Assembly (NCBI GenBank): GCA_038380435.1 | Contig: JAWZYU010000011.1 | Location: 84,854,501-84,918,500 of the forward strand | Reading direction: 5' to 3' | From: Ryuthela nishihirai | Lineage: Eukaryota; Arthropoda; Arachnida; Araneae; Heptathelidae | Length of the DNA: 64,000 nucleotides | Part shown: in pieces, positions 10,600 through 22,615 of the stretch | How positions within the stretch are numbered: position 1 is the first letter of the stretch | Layout: each line of letters opens with the position of its first letter | The notes under the pieces: generated by a model | What the model saw: only the letters and a program-made list of their open reading frames with translations | What the model was told of the DNA's origin: nothing | Database searches by the model: none | Translations under genes and position numbers: made by a program

Positions 10600-10836
10600 C
10601 TAAAAGTTAAACATGAGGGTGTCATACACCACAATCTTAGGACGCTTGAACTGGTTCAAAATCAATGGATCGTAATCAATCAAAGATCTAATTGTATCAT
10701 AAGGATTATCTCCCACTGTCTCGAAAAAGGTCTGCGCGAGCTTCCGAATATGGGTGTATGTGTGGTTAGTGCTCAAATCAATGTGAATGGTTTTGTTTTT
10801 TACAAACCAGGGAGCACTGACCACAGATCTGAGGAT
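10600..10836 (-). pseudogene. Jockey-like LINE reverse transcriptase C-terminal fragment
   Basis: The minus strand encodes VSAPWFVKNKTIHIDL, then IRKLAQTFF and a C-terminal tail. APW(Y/F)V-x-N-x-x-(L/I)H-x-DL is the conserved C-terminal signature of jockey-type LINE ORF2 proteins. About 74 residues remain and nothing of the polymerase domain is seen beside it. It lies inside family E copy A, so it was probably carried or inserted there. Confidence 0.5.
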
Positions 10837-11289
10837 TTTATTTTCCTGACATTCGTGTTGGTAGTATTACCGCATACTGGTGAGGCATATGTCAAAACTG
10901 TTTTATCAAACTTTACAAATAATAATTTAACAATACAAATAATATTTACAATAATATGTAATAAATATAAAATAATAATATATATATATATTTCTGCTCT
11001 GTATCATATAGAGCAGAAATTTGAAAAGTAAGTGCTAGTTCTTAAGAGATATTCCAATAAGAGAAATAATCTATCCATTTTTCTGAGAGAGGTGTGGGAA
11101 ATGCAACTTTTTGGATTTAAGAATTAAAAGACGAATGCTTTTATGTTGTATAATTACTAATAAAATACAATTTGCGTTTCTTCCATCTTCCGCTAGCTCA
11201 AATTAAAACTTTTAAGCAATGAAATAGAAGGTAAAGGAAAAACTTCTTTCTCTTTGTAAACGAGATTCTTATATGCGCCAGAGGCGATA

Positions 11290-13860
11290 TGCAACACAGG
11301 TTTCTGAAACTCTAAACATTTCTCAAGAATCGGCTTAAGTGAAAATATTTGATCAATACATCCCCTACCACTTCTGAATCCACACTGTTCATCACGCAGT
11401 TGTCCATCTACCAAATTCTTAATTCTATTAAGTGTAATTATGCAAAGAACTTTATCTGGAACAGAAAGTAAATTAATTCCCCTATAATAATGACAAGAAC
11501 TGCGATGACTTTTTTAAAAAATCGGGACAATAATACCTCTAGTAAAATCCTTAGGAACAGCACCTTTATCGTAAAAAATATTCAAAATTTCAGTCAGCCA
11601 TGTGACAACACAAATGTTCCCAGTTCTAAGCATTTCAGTGGCGATTTCATCCACCCCTGGGGATGAATGCAGTTTTAATTTAGATATAGTCAAAGCAACA
11701 TCAGAATGTGATATAGGGCAACATTAAAATCAGTAATGCATCTAACCTCGTTACAAACAATGGGAGTAGAAATAATCACATTTCTGGAACATCTCTGAAA
11801 TGCTAAGCGCACCTAGGCATTACAGAATCCTCACCTTCCACCACTTTACCATGTTTATTCCTCAATCACTGTGTACCTGTCTGTATCTTCCCACATAAAA
11901 CATTAACAATCTTTAAACTTCTGTCAACTGCTTCCACTAATTTATCAGCCAATTTATCAAGCCAAAGATTCTTATCAGTTGTTAACTGAGCCTTTACATG
12001 TTTATTAAGCTCGTTGTAATGCCTTCTGTTAGGATTAGTAGGGTGTTGATTCATATTAATCCTGCACTTCCTACTTTCAGAAATAAGTTCCATAGCCTTA
12101 TCACTCAAATAATTTTGTTTCCTCTGTTCCCTTTTACCCAAAAGAGTATACTGTTGGTTTCAGGAAAAGGCTGTTTAAACTGATCCCATTCTTTTTCAAC
12201 TTCAGCAGTAACCAAACCACGATTGTCATAATTACTAAGTAGCTTATTATGGTATGCTTTGGCTATATCTGGATTTTTTAGATCTTCAATGTTAAAGGTA
12301 ATTTTCTTAAACTTAGCAAAACATTTCTTAAGCTTCAGCTGAAAGACACTTTTGACCAGGTAACGGTCAGACCCAATTTCGGCTCCGCTGTATGATCTGG
12401 TATTCCTAACTGAACTGGACCATTTGCTGTTACTTAAAATATAATCTATCATAATTCCTGTGCAACCTATCTGGTGATACCCATGTATATTTATAAATGT
12501 CCCGGTGTTTGTAGTATGTATTAGTTATTCGTAAACCATTACGTTTACTTACCTGTAGAAGACGTTCTCTATTGCCATTGGAACTATCAATTCCAAAGGG
12601 ACCTAAAACTCCTGCGCAAAGGTCAGAATCATTACCAACTTTAGTATTAAAGTCACCTAGCACAAGAGAAATATCTCCTTTCTTCACAGAATTCAAAATA
12701 TCGAGAAGCTGGCTGTAAAACGTATCCTTCTCGTTCTCATTAGAGTCCTCTGTCGGGGCATAACAACAGATGACATTCAAGTCTTTAATTTTTGTTTTAA
12801 ATTGTGCTGTAAGAAATCTTTCATTAATGCAGTTATATCTTAGAAGAGCATCACTGGCATGTCTGCTGAGAAGCAAACCTACACCTTGGAGATGCTTTCC
12901 ATTCACCCTCCCTGAAAAGTGAAATTTAAAGTTATTTTTAAGTACTTCACATTTACCTGTCCCTCTGTTGATTTCAAGAAAAAAACTCTTGCGAGCCTAA
13001 ATTATCTAGGTTATAGCGTTGGAATTCCTGCGTGAGGACATCAAGAGAATAATATCTATGTAACGTCTACATGTTCCACGTTCCTGCAGAGAGAAAATGA
13101 TTAGTAGGATTTTTAAAGAAAGTAGGATTATTGAGAGAGGTAGGGCCAACAATATTAAACTGCCCCCTGATTGCAGGCATGGAGCAAAGACCTGTTCCTC
13201 CTCCACTAAAGGCTGAAGTCACCGGTGTTGGGTAGGAACTCCAGGCACCACCTTCTCAATTTGACCTTTTCAAGAGCCAGAGCCCTGCCTGAGACACATT
13301 ACTCCAGTTTAGGATTGACGATGCCCAACTAGCTAAGTGAGGTTCAGGTACCTGCGATGGCCTCTGATCAGGATTATCCACTGGCTGATTAAGATATCCC
13401 GTGTCGCTGTTCATTAGGGCTGGCAACCCACAAGCAAACATGAAACACAGCGTCAGATTTTCCCTCAACAGAGGCCCACCAGTGCAGCAAGTCCAGGATC
13501 CATAATCACGCTCAAAGCCATAAACCAGTCCAGTCTAGTAGTTATAAATGGTCTGCACCAGAACCCTGTGAAGTTGACCACACCTCAGCAGGGTTAAAAA
13601 AAGAAAAAAGAAAAAGAAAAACGTGGCCACAGATGACCAGATCAATAGGCCACACTGAACTGACAGCCCTCTTCTTCCATTCCCTTCCAAAAGAGAATAT
13701 CTCTTTGGAATGACCTGCACCCAGCACGAAATGGCGGGGGTCGGACATTAGGTACTAGATCTGGCCGGTTCTGTGCATCAACACTGAGGATTGGTACATA
13801 GCTGGTACATCCTTCCAGTTTATGCCTAGCTACCATTTACAAACAGCATAAACTTTTATT
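11290..13860 (-). mobile_element. LINE copy A, 5' part (5' region, endonuclease, start of reverse transcriptase)
   Basis: This minus-strand segment is collinear with 37,200-39,690 of LINE copy B. It covers, 5' to 3', a leader region (13,860-13,000), the endonuclease (12,906-12,105), a linker (12,141-11,866) and the first reverse transcriptase motifs (about 11,860-11,190, including DEQCGFRSGRGCIDQIFSL). It continues at 9,437 after the family E insertion. Several frameshifts and stops show it is dead. Confidence 0.85.
12105..12906 (-). pseudogene. LINE copy A apurinic-type endonuclease domain
   Basis: The frame starting at 12,906 carries [25 protein letters not shown] and SLVLGDFNTKVG, the motifs of the exonuclease/endonuclease/phosphatase fold used by LINEs to nick DNA. 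The second part (12,452-12,105) has MIDYILSNSKW and the expected SDRYLVKS (the SDH motif has Arg in place of His). A frame change near 12,440 splits the domain. Confidence 0.8.
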
Positions 13861-14578
13861 AAACTCAATGGATGGAATTTTTTCTCATAACGCTGCAAAC
13901 CTGAAATGGTAACTACAGAAGCTGAGAAGAGTTGATTGTCATCGTTTAGCTGCTGATTAAAAAATTCTTATAAATATTATTCACATGACCATACAAATTT
14001 GATTAATCATACTATTAGTAATTGAGAAAAGCAAAACAATTACCATAAGACATGCATAATTAAAAATAACTACGGAAGTAATACAATAAATTTCGTGATC
14101 TCACATCTCTTCAGAAATCTAATAAATATCTCGTCATTGCTGTCTAATTACTCTATCAAAATGTTCGTTGCTACGAAGGTAAAAAATAAAATAACAGAAG
14201 AAATAGCGCGAGTTGTGTCAGATTTAAAAATGACATGCATACATTTTGTGGCATCTAATATATGAAGAAAGTTTGTGTCTATTCGCTGGCGAACTGGGCC
14301 CCCAGAAGAGTTAAAAGCACCAAACGAGATTTAAAAATCCGGAGATCATAAAGTTGGCATTCAGTAAAGTTGAAGAAAGATGAAAAGAAGGCAGATAATA
14401 ACGATATATCTAATAAAAAAAGTAATTGAAGCAAATGTTTTTTTTTTTTTAATATTACGTAATAAAAATATATGTTATTGAAGAAAAATATGACATATTC
14501 TTTTTAGATACATTTAAGTTTATGCTTTTAATTATCTTTACAACTCTTCAGAAAACGTTTATGTTCTGGCTTCTGAAT
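13861..14578. other. Nothing recognised
   Basis: A+T-rich intergenic sequence without an exon, tRNA or repeat match to the rest of the window. Confidence 0.5.
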
Positions 14579-14663
14579 ATACACAGTCGTATCAGAGTAA
14601 TATGATCACCTACCATAGTATATATATGGTAGGTGGTCATATTATTCTGATACGACTGTGTAT
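14579..14663. repeat. Near-perfect hairpin, 39-bp arms and 7-nt loop
   Basis: The left arm 14,579-14,617 and right arm 14,625-14,663 are reverse complements except for two positions, both of which still allow G-U pairing in one RNA orientation. The loop is gtatata. It could be a tiny foldback transposon remnant, or a small-RNA precursor if transcribed. Confidence 0.9.
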
Positions 14664-15979
14664 GTAATATAAAAATTCTGCATAGTTCATGTTTATACTT
14701 AATTTTCCTGCACAGTTCTGCTTTCATCATGGATACACTTTATGTAGTTGTGTTCATCTAACCATAAGTATTTTTGTCCTGGAAAATACTCACTCAAGCG
14801 TTGCTGATAGACAATGGAGAGTATTGTTTCTACTAGTTTAGGTAATTCAGGAAAACTCGTTCTTGTTTCGTTTTTTAAAATTTAACATGGACAAATTAGG
14901 AACCAGGTCTTTTTCGTTTCAGTTCTTATAATAGTTTTTTCAGAAATGTGTTTAGGACTGATTTCTAAAGGAGGTGCTAATATTTTTGGACTGTTGTTTT
15001 TTCGCCATTTTAACGGGTTGAGCTTTATTCATTAATATAAAGATATAATATATATAATAAAAAGATCATTAATATAATCTACGGTTCTACACACTTTATG
15101 ACTTGAGTGGGCTGTGGTAGAACAAACGGCGACATCTATTTGATTATTTCAAAACTATAATTGCAAAAACCGGAGATTTGCTTTTAATAATAGGGATGGG
15201 AAGATAGATAACAAAAGTTCGAGTCTCCGGACGAAAACCGGAGAGGTGACAGCCCTAATGTTAAGTAATAAATATTTTTTGGAATATAAATATTTTAATA
15301 ATAATATATTTTTCGTAGTACATACACATTTGATAATAATATATTTTTCGCAGTACATACACATTTTTTGTATAACTTAGATCATATTTAATTAATATGA
15401 AATGATTTGAAAAGCCTGATTATCTGAACGAGGCAATAGTTTTTCGCTTTAGAAACTTCTGATGTGGGGAGGAATGCGTCCTTTTCTTTCCTCCCCTAAA
15501 TGAAAAGGAGATAAACATGGGATTTAAATTTAATCCACTGCAATGAGAGTCAAACGAAAGCTTCCGACGTGGGGAGTGCCATCTATTAAATACTCTAGAG
15601 TTTCAGACCTCCTCTAGAAGAGGAGGAGAGAATGTTACCTAGGGGAGAGCAATCGACTGTAACGAAGTTTATACGAAATGTGAGCTAACCACGTAGGGAG
15701 TGCCATCTACTATAAAATTTAGAGAGTTTCATGCCTTTCTTAAACCTTAACGGACTTCGCGGAGATATGCAAATGTTTTTCACTATTGGCTGAGAACAAA
15801 TGGAAAAGAATGTAATCAGCATTCGAAATTTGATACTGTATTTTGATACTTTTATGACCACTTGTACTTTGGAGCATTAGAGTATAGCTACTTATGCATT
15901 TTTTAAATAAGTATTTGACTGTGTACGATTCTGTTTCACGAGAATAAAGTTATCTCTCTCTGAAAAAGAAATTACTTAC
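14664..15979. repeat. Intergenic DNA with short local duplications
   Basis: At 15,298-15,366 a ~34-bp unit (ataatatatttttcg, agtacatacacattt) occurs twice. At about 15,445-15,740 two or three loosely repeated blocks share acgtrgggagtgccatcta and agagtttcatgcc-like text, spaced ~115-125 bp. The NRF-6-like gene should continue in this direction, but I could not identify its last exon. Confidence 0.5.
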
Positions 15980-16122
15980 GATGTCGTAGTGGTGGAAGAG
16001 AAGCCTCTCTCTCCGGAGACCGTTGCGGACCCATAGGACTGGGAAGTGAAGAATGTAGGAGGAATACGACAGGCGACTCAAGGGGGTGAATATTTTCCAC
16101 GAGAGGAATTTGTTGATGAGAC
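15980..16122 (-). CDS. NRF-6-like acyltransferase-3 family protein, exon D (most 3' found)
   Basis: The exon lies between ...ttcag at 16,126-16,123 and gtaagt at 15,979-15,974. It is 143 nt: two bases complete the Gly codon begun by the exon at 26,436, then 47 codons. The product includes INKFLSWKIFTPLSRLSYSS then YILHFPVLWV. The family pattern at this point is xxLLSWxxFxPLSRLTYxxYLxHPxV, the last part of the acyltransferase-3 membrane domain. The exon ends in phase 0 after HHYDI. The final membrane segment and C-terminus must lie in a further exon not recognised between 1 and 15,970, or outside the window. Confidence 0.85.
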
Positions 16123-16249
16123 CTGAAAAAACACATTCAAAAATATTAATTGATATCCCATAAGGACATCACAATATACTTGATGAAAGAGAGGAAAGAG
16201 AATTGAGTCAGACGCTTTTGATTTCACATCGATGATTCCGCCTTGAAAG

Positions 16250-16634
16250 GGGGCAGGGGTGGCTCAGTAGGTAGCGCGACAGGCTCGTAATCTGTAGTTC
16301 CCAGGTTCGAGTCCCAGCTGGGTCAGCGTTGAGATTTATTTCCGCAAAATTCACCGCCCTGCCCACGGTCAGTAGGGGACACCGATGGGCTTGGAAAGGC
16401 CGCCGTCCGTCGGATGGGACGTTAAGCCGTGGCCCCGTGTGCGGGAGAGCCATACCCTGTGCACGTTAAAGAACACGCTGGATGGCCTTGATGGGAGGCT
16501 ACCATCTGTCTCCCAACAGCTGTTCCAGTGGGTCCCCTCTTCCAACCTTCTCTGAGCCTTCGGGGTCCATGTGACCTGGCCATTTAGTCCATGGTGTGCA
16601 AAAAAGTGCCGCTCATAGGTAAAACAACCCAACC
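16250..16634 (+). mobile_element. SINE family S, copy S1 (full length)
   Basis: A tRNA-like head (A box TGGCTCAGTAGG, B box GGTTCGAGTCC) is followed by the ~300-bp family body and a tail of aacccaaccc. It is flanked by an 11-bp target-site duplication, cgccttgaaag, at 16,239-16,249 and 16,635-16,645. Confidence 0.92.
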
Positions 16635-16645
16635 CGCCTTGAAAG

Positions 16646-17512
16646 TTTCGCCATTTCTTCTTTTAGTTCATCCCGATTCTTCGCAGTCGTCTCATCTTAA
16701 GGCCATTCACCCGGGAGGCATGCTGGAGTTTATTTTAGGAGTATTGCCACAATACTTGTGACTGTTAGGATTTTCTTTTAATCTGATGTTGAGTCTTCAG
16801 TTTAATTCCGATTTTGTACATTTGCTTGAAAGCAAAGATTTGTCAATTGATCAAATTTTGTACTTCTCCAAAAGACTAGAGAAACTCAGTATGCTATTGC
16901 AGGGATTTAACTGTTTGATTTCTGCGCAAAGAAAACATGTATTTAATATTCTGATTTCTCTGTTTAAGCTTCATTTACCATCGAGCAAAGGTCGAAGTTC
17001 GGAGTCCTCGTGACCTGGTCATTTCATTCCCCTCTGCAGCAAAAAAATTTCTCCGGGTTTCAAGATTCTCTTCCTGCTTCCAAAAATTTTATTTTTTCAT
17101 CTCCAACGTCTTTTTCCAGTCTCCCGTCATCAGTTGACTGCTGTCGTGTCATCAGATAAGCGCAGCAGCGTCTTCTGCATACTGATGTTGCCGTGTCTCT
17201 TATCGCCAAGATTCCTCCCGGCAAGTGCAGAGTTAATAAGCACGTCGCACCTAATGAGTCCAGCCTTCATGGTCGGCGGTGTCAATGCGATTAATTGCGA
17301 ACCCAAAATGGATGAGGGTCGTTCAAAATCGTCGTCGATGTCATTTCAGTCGCCAAGGAGTGCTTCAAGCGACCATTTCTTGTATGGGGCAGGACATCAT
17401 TTTCATCGCTTTTCGCAGTATTTTAATCATAAATAAAACTCGTTGCTTGAAACTTTAGGAAGGGAAGCATGCTGTTTTTATAGCATCGGATCTGTTTTAG
17501 ACTCGCTTATCT
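16646..17512. other. Unassigned sequence, relatively G+C-rich from 17,100
   Basis: The part 17,130-17,440 is richer in G+C and CpG than its surroundings and has a 100-codon frame (+), but nothing in it resembles a known protein. A small piece near 17,005 (gtgacctggtcattt) may be a decayed SINE S tail. Confidence 0.35.
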
Positions 17513-17539
17513 TCAATATAAAGATAGAATGAAAGGAAT

Positions 17540-18908
17540 CGTAACATGGAGTTCAAATTGTTCCGTCCAATCTGGCCGCAGTTCGGCCAGATTGGACGGA
17601 TGGCTGGGACGGAGCTTCACTCGTTGCCCCAAATAGTCCTGCAAGTTTTCTATGGGATTCAAATCCGGGGATTTGGCTGGCCAGTCGAGATGTTCGAAGG
17701 CTTCAGAATGCTTGTCGTGCCAATCCGACACACTTCGAGCCCTGTGCACGCGACAATTGTCGTCTTGAAAAACTGGGATATCCTTCTGGTGTTCACTGTG
17801 GAGATGCTGCAAAAGAGGCAACATATGGTCGTCCAGTAGCTTCAGATAGACCTTCTGGTTCAAGTGTGACGTCACCGCAATCAAAGGATCCATTTCCTCG
17901 TATGTGAAACACCCCCAGAACATCACAGAGCCTCCTCCAGCTTGAACAGAACCTTGCACACAGTCTGCATGGAAGGCTACATGCGGCTTGCGATGTACCC
18001 GTCGCCTCGCATCATTCGAGTACAAGCAAAAACGTGACTCATCCATCCAGATCATACGCTTCCAAGAGTCGACAGTCCAGTCTTTGTGGTGTGCGCCCAC
18101 TGTAGCCGTGCAGCCTTGTGCAGAGCTGTTAGCATGGGTCTCTTCCGCGGTACTCTGCTCCAGATATCCATGGCTGCACTTCCATTTGGAGTGTTCGTTC
18201 GGAAACCGCTTGTTGTAGTCCTGCATTTACTGACTGCAGAGGGGGCGGGGGTGGCTCAGTCGGTAGCGCGCCAGGCTCGTAATCTGTAGTTCCCAGGTTC
18301 GAGTCCCAGCTGGGTCAGCGTTGAGATTTATCTCCGCAAAATTCCCCGCCCTGCCCACGGTCAGTAGGGGACACCGATGGGCTTGGAAAGGCCGCCGTCC
18401 GTCGGATGGGACGTTAAGCCGTAGTCCCGTGTGCGGGAGAGCCATACCCTGTGCACGTTAAAGAACACGCTGGATGGCCTTGACGGGAGGCTACCATCTG
18501 TCTCCCAACAGCTGTTCCAGTGGGTCCCCTCCCCCAACCTTCTCTGAGCCTTCGGGGTCCATGTGACCTGGCCATTTAGCCCATGGTGTGCAAAAAAGTG
18601 CCGCTCAGAGGTAAAACAAACCAAACCAAACCAAACTGACTGCAGAAATTCCTGCCTCTTACAAAGTGGTTTGCCCTAACTGTGCGTGACACACTGCTTC
18701 GGTCCCTATTGGTGAGCACAGTCTTTCTGCCGCCGTTCTGGTGACGATTAGCGGTTGGCTGCGATGTACGCCACTGCTGGAAGACCCTTTGGAGAGTACG
18801 TTTCGACACACCTGCAAAGGCAGCAACGTCTTGTACACTATGCCCTTTGGGTCGGCCAAACGCAATAACACCTTTTTGCCACTCATTCACATATTTGGCG
18901 CGACCCAT
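17540..18908 (-). pseudogene. Tc1-type DDE transposase, interrupted by a SINE
   Basis: The N-terminal piece (18,908 to about 18,640) starts MGRAKYVNEWQKG and contains a helix-turn-helix of the Tc1 paired-like domain (SVQDVAAFAGVSKRTLQRVF). The C-terminal piece (18,226-17,540) holds the catalytic residues: Asp in MIWMDESRFCL, Asp in DIPVFQDDNCRVHRA, Glu in SPDLNPIENLQDYLG, with GGGSVMFWGCF between. The spacing of the second Asp and the Glu fits DD34E. The SINE separates the two pieces and leaves an 12-bp target duplication in the coding sequence. Apart from that split the frame is fairly well kept. Confidence 0.88.
18241..18634 (+). mobile_element. SINE family S, copy S2, inside Tc1 transposase
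   Basis: Complete head, body and a ccaaaccaaa tail. It is flanked by the 12-bp target duplication actgactgcaga at 18,229-18,240 and 18,635-18,646. Confidence 0.93.
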
Positions 18909-19090
18909 GTTTCATGGAGCGACAAATACACACGTGACACACAACTACTTCTTTACACTGTATGAACCCCGTAGCGCACGGCACAGCTATTTGTAGGACG
19001 TTTTTATTACTGGTGCATCCTCTGTTGCTGAAACGAACGGACGTATCCTCTCACGGAGGGAAATGACTAATTTTTTGTCCGGTGAGCTTA

Positions 19091-20189
19091 CTTTGCTACA
19101 TAAACTATTAAGTACCCAGAGAAACTATGATTTCGTCTAAAACTTATGTTTTAAATTGAGAAATTTTCATGAAAGCAGATGATACACAGAGTATGTATTC
19201 AAATCATATATTGGAATACTACAAGGATAGATATTCGGCCCGTCCTCTTTCAACTTAAAGGTTTCAACTTTCAGGTAAAAGGTTTGAATTCAGTTCAAAG
19301 GTTTCAAATTCAATGGAATATTTTATATGTATGCTACTTTACAATGACTTTAATAAGATTGTTAAGTGATTTTAGAGTAGTAAATTATATGTTAGTGACA
19401 AAAATCAACAAAATTCATGTGCATTAATTGCAGCAAACAAAAAAATAACAGGAATGTAATTTATAAATATGAGAGGAATTTGCTCAAACGTAAATGATAA
19501 CGACAGCTGAATTTGTAAATGCAGCAGAAGTGAGGAAGTGCAGGATGTTATATACACTTTAGAATTGCGGCATAACCAAGGCAGGGGGTGGATTAGAAGT
19601 GTTAACATCTGCCACTGGATAATTCGTTTTCTTAACAAATCAGTTATCAGTTTACTTTGTCAAAAACGCTAAAAAGAGTTTTCAAGCTATCTCCTTCTTG
19701 GCTGTGCTACTGCTTTAGAATGAAATGCACAAATATAAAATGGTAAAGCACATTGATTTACGTTGTTCAAGGTTAGGTTTTGTCACGCAGAAAATTGAGG
19801 AGATTAAACATTCTTTATGCATTTCTGTGTATAATCAGTCAATAAGATATTTCCATTTGGGTGTATTATCAACAACTATTTGATCATCAAGCATGCACTA
19901 GAAATCAAAAGCCTGGACGTTTATAAAAATAAAAATGAAATTCATAATAATTAAACTAGTCTTCAATGGTTTGGGGGCCTGGGAAGCTTTGCTACTTTTT
20001 ATAATACATATAAGAATAGAATGAAGAAAACATAGTTCTTCATTCTGTCTTACACCCAGGTTATAGAAATAGGCCCATCACTCTATTTCGATATATGTAT
20101 AAGTGGGCGTTTCCTGCAATGTGTGTTCCCATAATATCGCAGTATAGTAACAACGGGCAACGGCAAATTTTGAGGTAGCATATGAGAAG
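19091..20189. other. Intronic DNA, nothing recognised
   Basis: It lies inside the intron between exons D and C of the NRF-6-like gene. I see only A+T-rich sequence with a short triple repeat of aaaggtttcaa near 19,256-19,310. Confidence 0.5.
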
Positions 20190-21133
20190 AGAAAAAAGAT
20201 TTCAATCTCCCCTGTAAAGCGAATTGTCAGTATAACGAAATCTAGCGGGTGACAAAAATAAATTCATTGCACTGAAATTTCGTTATACTGAAATGAAATA
20301 AAAAACGTGCTATGATAGTCACATACTACAAAATGATCATAATGAAAGAGATTTATCGCGTTTACTTCGTAAAAAAGTCGACAATTTTTTTAACTCTCTG
20401 TTCCAATAAAGCATCTGTCCATGAATTCTTAAATGATGTCGCAACTATGCACAAACATTGTTCGGAATATCTTTCCATGCCATTACGAAACGGCGAAGAC
20501 TTCGCGCCTCGTATAAAGAAACTAAACACATTAATGAACTTAATTAAAACAATAATAAAAAAAATGACTGAAATGAAAATAACTGAAATTTAACGAATGA
20601 TAAAATAGAACCCTTGGTTTGGAAACTTCTTTGAAACAACTTTTCGCTGATACTACCGTTACTTCCGTATGCAATACAATCAGAATCATGTTGAACTCTA
20701 ACTTTGAAAATTCCCTTTTATGCTAGAATAAATGTGGCAAAGCCGTTTTAAAGCATCATGATGATGCGCATGGAGAGCACCTTTCCACGCAGTAAGATCG
20801 GCAAAAAAATGCGTGTGGGCGACGTACAACACCACGTGATTCATAGTGCTGTGATTAGTTAGATATTTCCCAGACTTTAAATCATTCAAGCGTTGCCAGA
20901 TGCTAAAATGTACACATTTTTAAAGGATTTTGTTTTTACAAATTTCGTTATATTGATCATATTTTTTGTATTGGGAATAAATGTTTGTTTCCTTAAATTG
21001 ATATATTCGTTTAAATAAAATAGTTTTGCATAGAGATACAAAGTAATGACTAATTGGCAGGGATTATAAAAACGTTTCGTTATACTGAATATTTCATTAC
21101 ATCGGCGTTCGTTTTAGCGACATTTTACGGTAT
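20190..21133 (-). mobile_element. Pogo/Tigger-like DNA transposon remnant 1
   Basis: The right end (about 21,133) reads, on the minus strand, ccgtaaaatgtcgctaaaac then gaacgccg, the style of Tigger terminal repeats; cagtataacgaaa motifs recur at 20,228 and on the minus strand at about 21,090. The 20,690-21,133 segment matches 35,095-35,475. Minus-strand frame 20,889-20,698 (AHTHFFADLTAWKGALHA) is shared with that copy. No full transposase remains. Confidence 0.55.
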
Positions 21134-22059
21134 TATTTTTTGCTATCTATCCAAAAATGTATTTTTTTTCGTATGCAATCTAAAAACCGAATATGTATGA
21201 ATCTCTTAACATCTGCTTGAATGTTTTGATCATGACGTGCCCGTACTTCTTTGTAGAGTTAGTTGGGTGATATAATTTGCATCTAATTCCGTTTAGGAAA
21301 TGTCCTGTTTTCCAGAATCTCTCCCCGTTGCGATAAGTTAGGAAACCTGCTAGCGTCAAGACGTGATCGAAGTGAAAACGTGATCGAAATGAAAACTCTT
21401 TTCTCGTTTCATATTCCCCCCTCCCCCCAAACGGCCTCTTGGGAATGAATTTCTAGCAAGAGGTGGCAGCAACACTAGCTTCGGTCAGTGAGTTTGATCT
21501 CTTTTGTTTCGGTTTTATCTGCAGAGGATTAAGTATTTGGAGGCCCCCAAGCGCAACCTGATTTTGAGCCCCCCCCCCCTCTAAAAATTTAAAATAATAT
21601 TTTTTAAACTAAAATGCATGTATTGTAAAAAAAAACGCCTTTATTATCTTTGCTATTATTTTATATATATTTTTATCGATGAACAAAGGTTAAAAATAAA
21701 AAAAAAGTCTAGTTTTCTTTTTAGTTTTTTGAGGCCTCTGCGACACTGAGGCCACAAGTGCGCGCTTCTTGCACCTGTGTGGTGATCCTTCACTGGGTTT
21801 CATGGATCTCGCAGTGAAAAATATCAGTTTGTGAAAATATCATTTCTGGCATTACACCTTCTGGAAACAGACAGCGTGAGTCATATATCTGCAGAATGAG
21901 AGTTATTCTGATGATAATGCGCTGGAAATGCATCAAGATATCCTGAAGAGACAATCCTGTTTTTTTTGTCATACTGTAAATGTAGAACTTTCGCATCGAG
22001 TGATCAGAAGCGGATTTTGACTGAAATGGTTAAGAAATATAAAATAAAATAAATAAATA
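21134..22059. other. Intronic DNA, nothing firm
   Basis: Contains a short duplication (acgtgatcgaa, twice, near 21,361) and a C-rich stretch near 21,541-21,582 that resembles the end of a degraded element (gcgcaacctgattttgagcc). No coding signal. Confidence 0.4.
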
Positions 22060-22153
22060 AATACCCCCTCAAGCAGCTGCTTGCCACAGAGGTCTGACAG
22101 GAGCCTGTCAGTTTATATGCCATAGTAGAAGGTCTGAGAGGATGGCAGGACTT
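22060..22153 (-). mobile_element. SINE family T, copy T3 (body only)
   Basis: Only the 3' body remains: tail, palindrome caagcagctgcttg, hairpin ctgacaggagcctgtcag. The tRNA head is missing. From here to 22,607 nothing else is recognised. Confidence 0.85.
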
Positions 22154-22615
22154 AGAATGGTTGTAAACTAGAAAACCAAGCTATATCTTGGAGTCCTCAT
22201 ATTGTGTGTAAAAAATGAATAGAAAATCTCAGAGATTAATTTAAGGTAAGAAGAATTGACCTGGAGGGAACCATCACAACAATTTTACATTTGCTCGACT
22301 AATGTAAAAGGTTTTACGAAGAAGGCACAAAATAAAATATCCAAATTTGCCATCTGAAATGAGAACACTGCCACATTCTTATGAAATTCCGGCTCCTCAG
22401 CAAATTTCAATAAAGAAGCCAAAGTTAAGGCCATTGGATCATTGCAGTCTCATGAAATTCCGGTTCCCAGCCATCTATGCAATTTCAGAATCTTCTATAT
22501 CTGATTCAGAACTGCAAAAAAACCTCATTCATAAAAAGTATCCTGAGTGAGATGACCGAGATGAAACCCCCACCTGATTTTGTAAAGTGAAATCAGTAAT
22601 CTGTATACCTTAGAC

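Larger units (their letters stand above)
9438..11288 (-). mobile_element. Dispersed repeat family E, copy A, inside a LINE
   Basis: It begins atctctctttctttgaaaac, contains gtttcgctttgtcgtctgta and the ~290-bp internal units (marker ttggtggtg at about 9,950 and 10,246), and ends near tatgcgccagaggcgata. It replaces the LINE stretch between agccttttt and ggtttctgaaactc. It has itself been invaded by SINE T2 and by a LINE fragment (10,600-10,836). Confidence 0.7.
17513..19090 (-). mobile_element. Tc1/mariner-type transposon with SINE S2 inside
   Basis: The 5' end of the transposon lies near 19,087-19,060 (ctcaccggacaaaaaa on the minus strand). The transposase runs from 18,908 to about 17,540, split by a 394-bp SINE. 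I could not find the matching inverted repeat at the 3' end, near 17,500, so that end appears truncated. Confidence 0.8.

Noticed and set aside
14290..14400. Minus-strand frame ending VLLTLLGAQFASE as a possible last exon of the NRF-6-like gene
   Set aside because: It is hydrophobic and ends in a stop, but no splice acceptor AG precedes it in a suitable place and the family's FExP-type C-terminal motif is absent.
17134..17436. 100-codon plus-strand ORF as a host gene
   Set aside because: The sequence is CpG-richer than its surroundings, but neither strand shows splice sites, a domain or a recognisable family.
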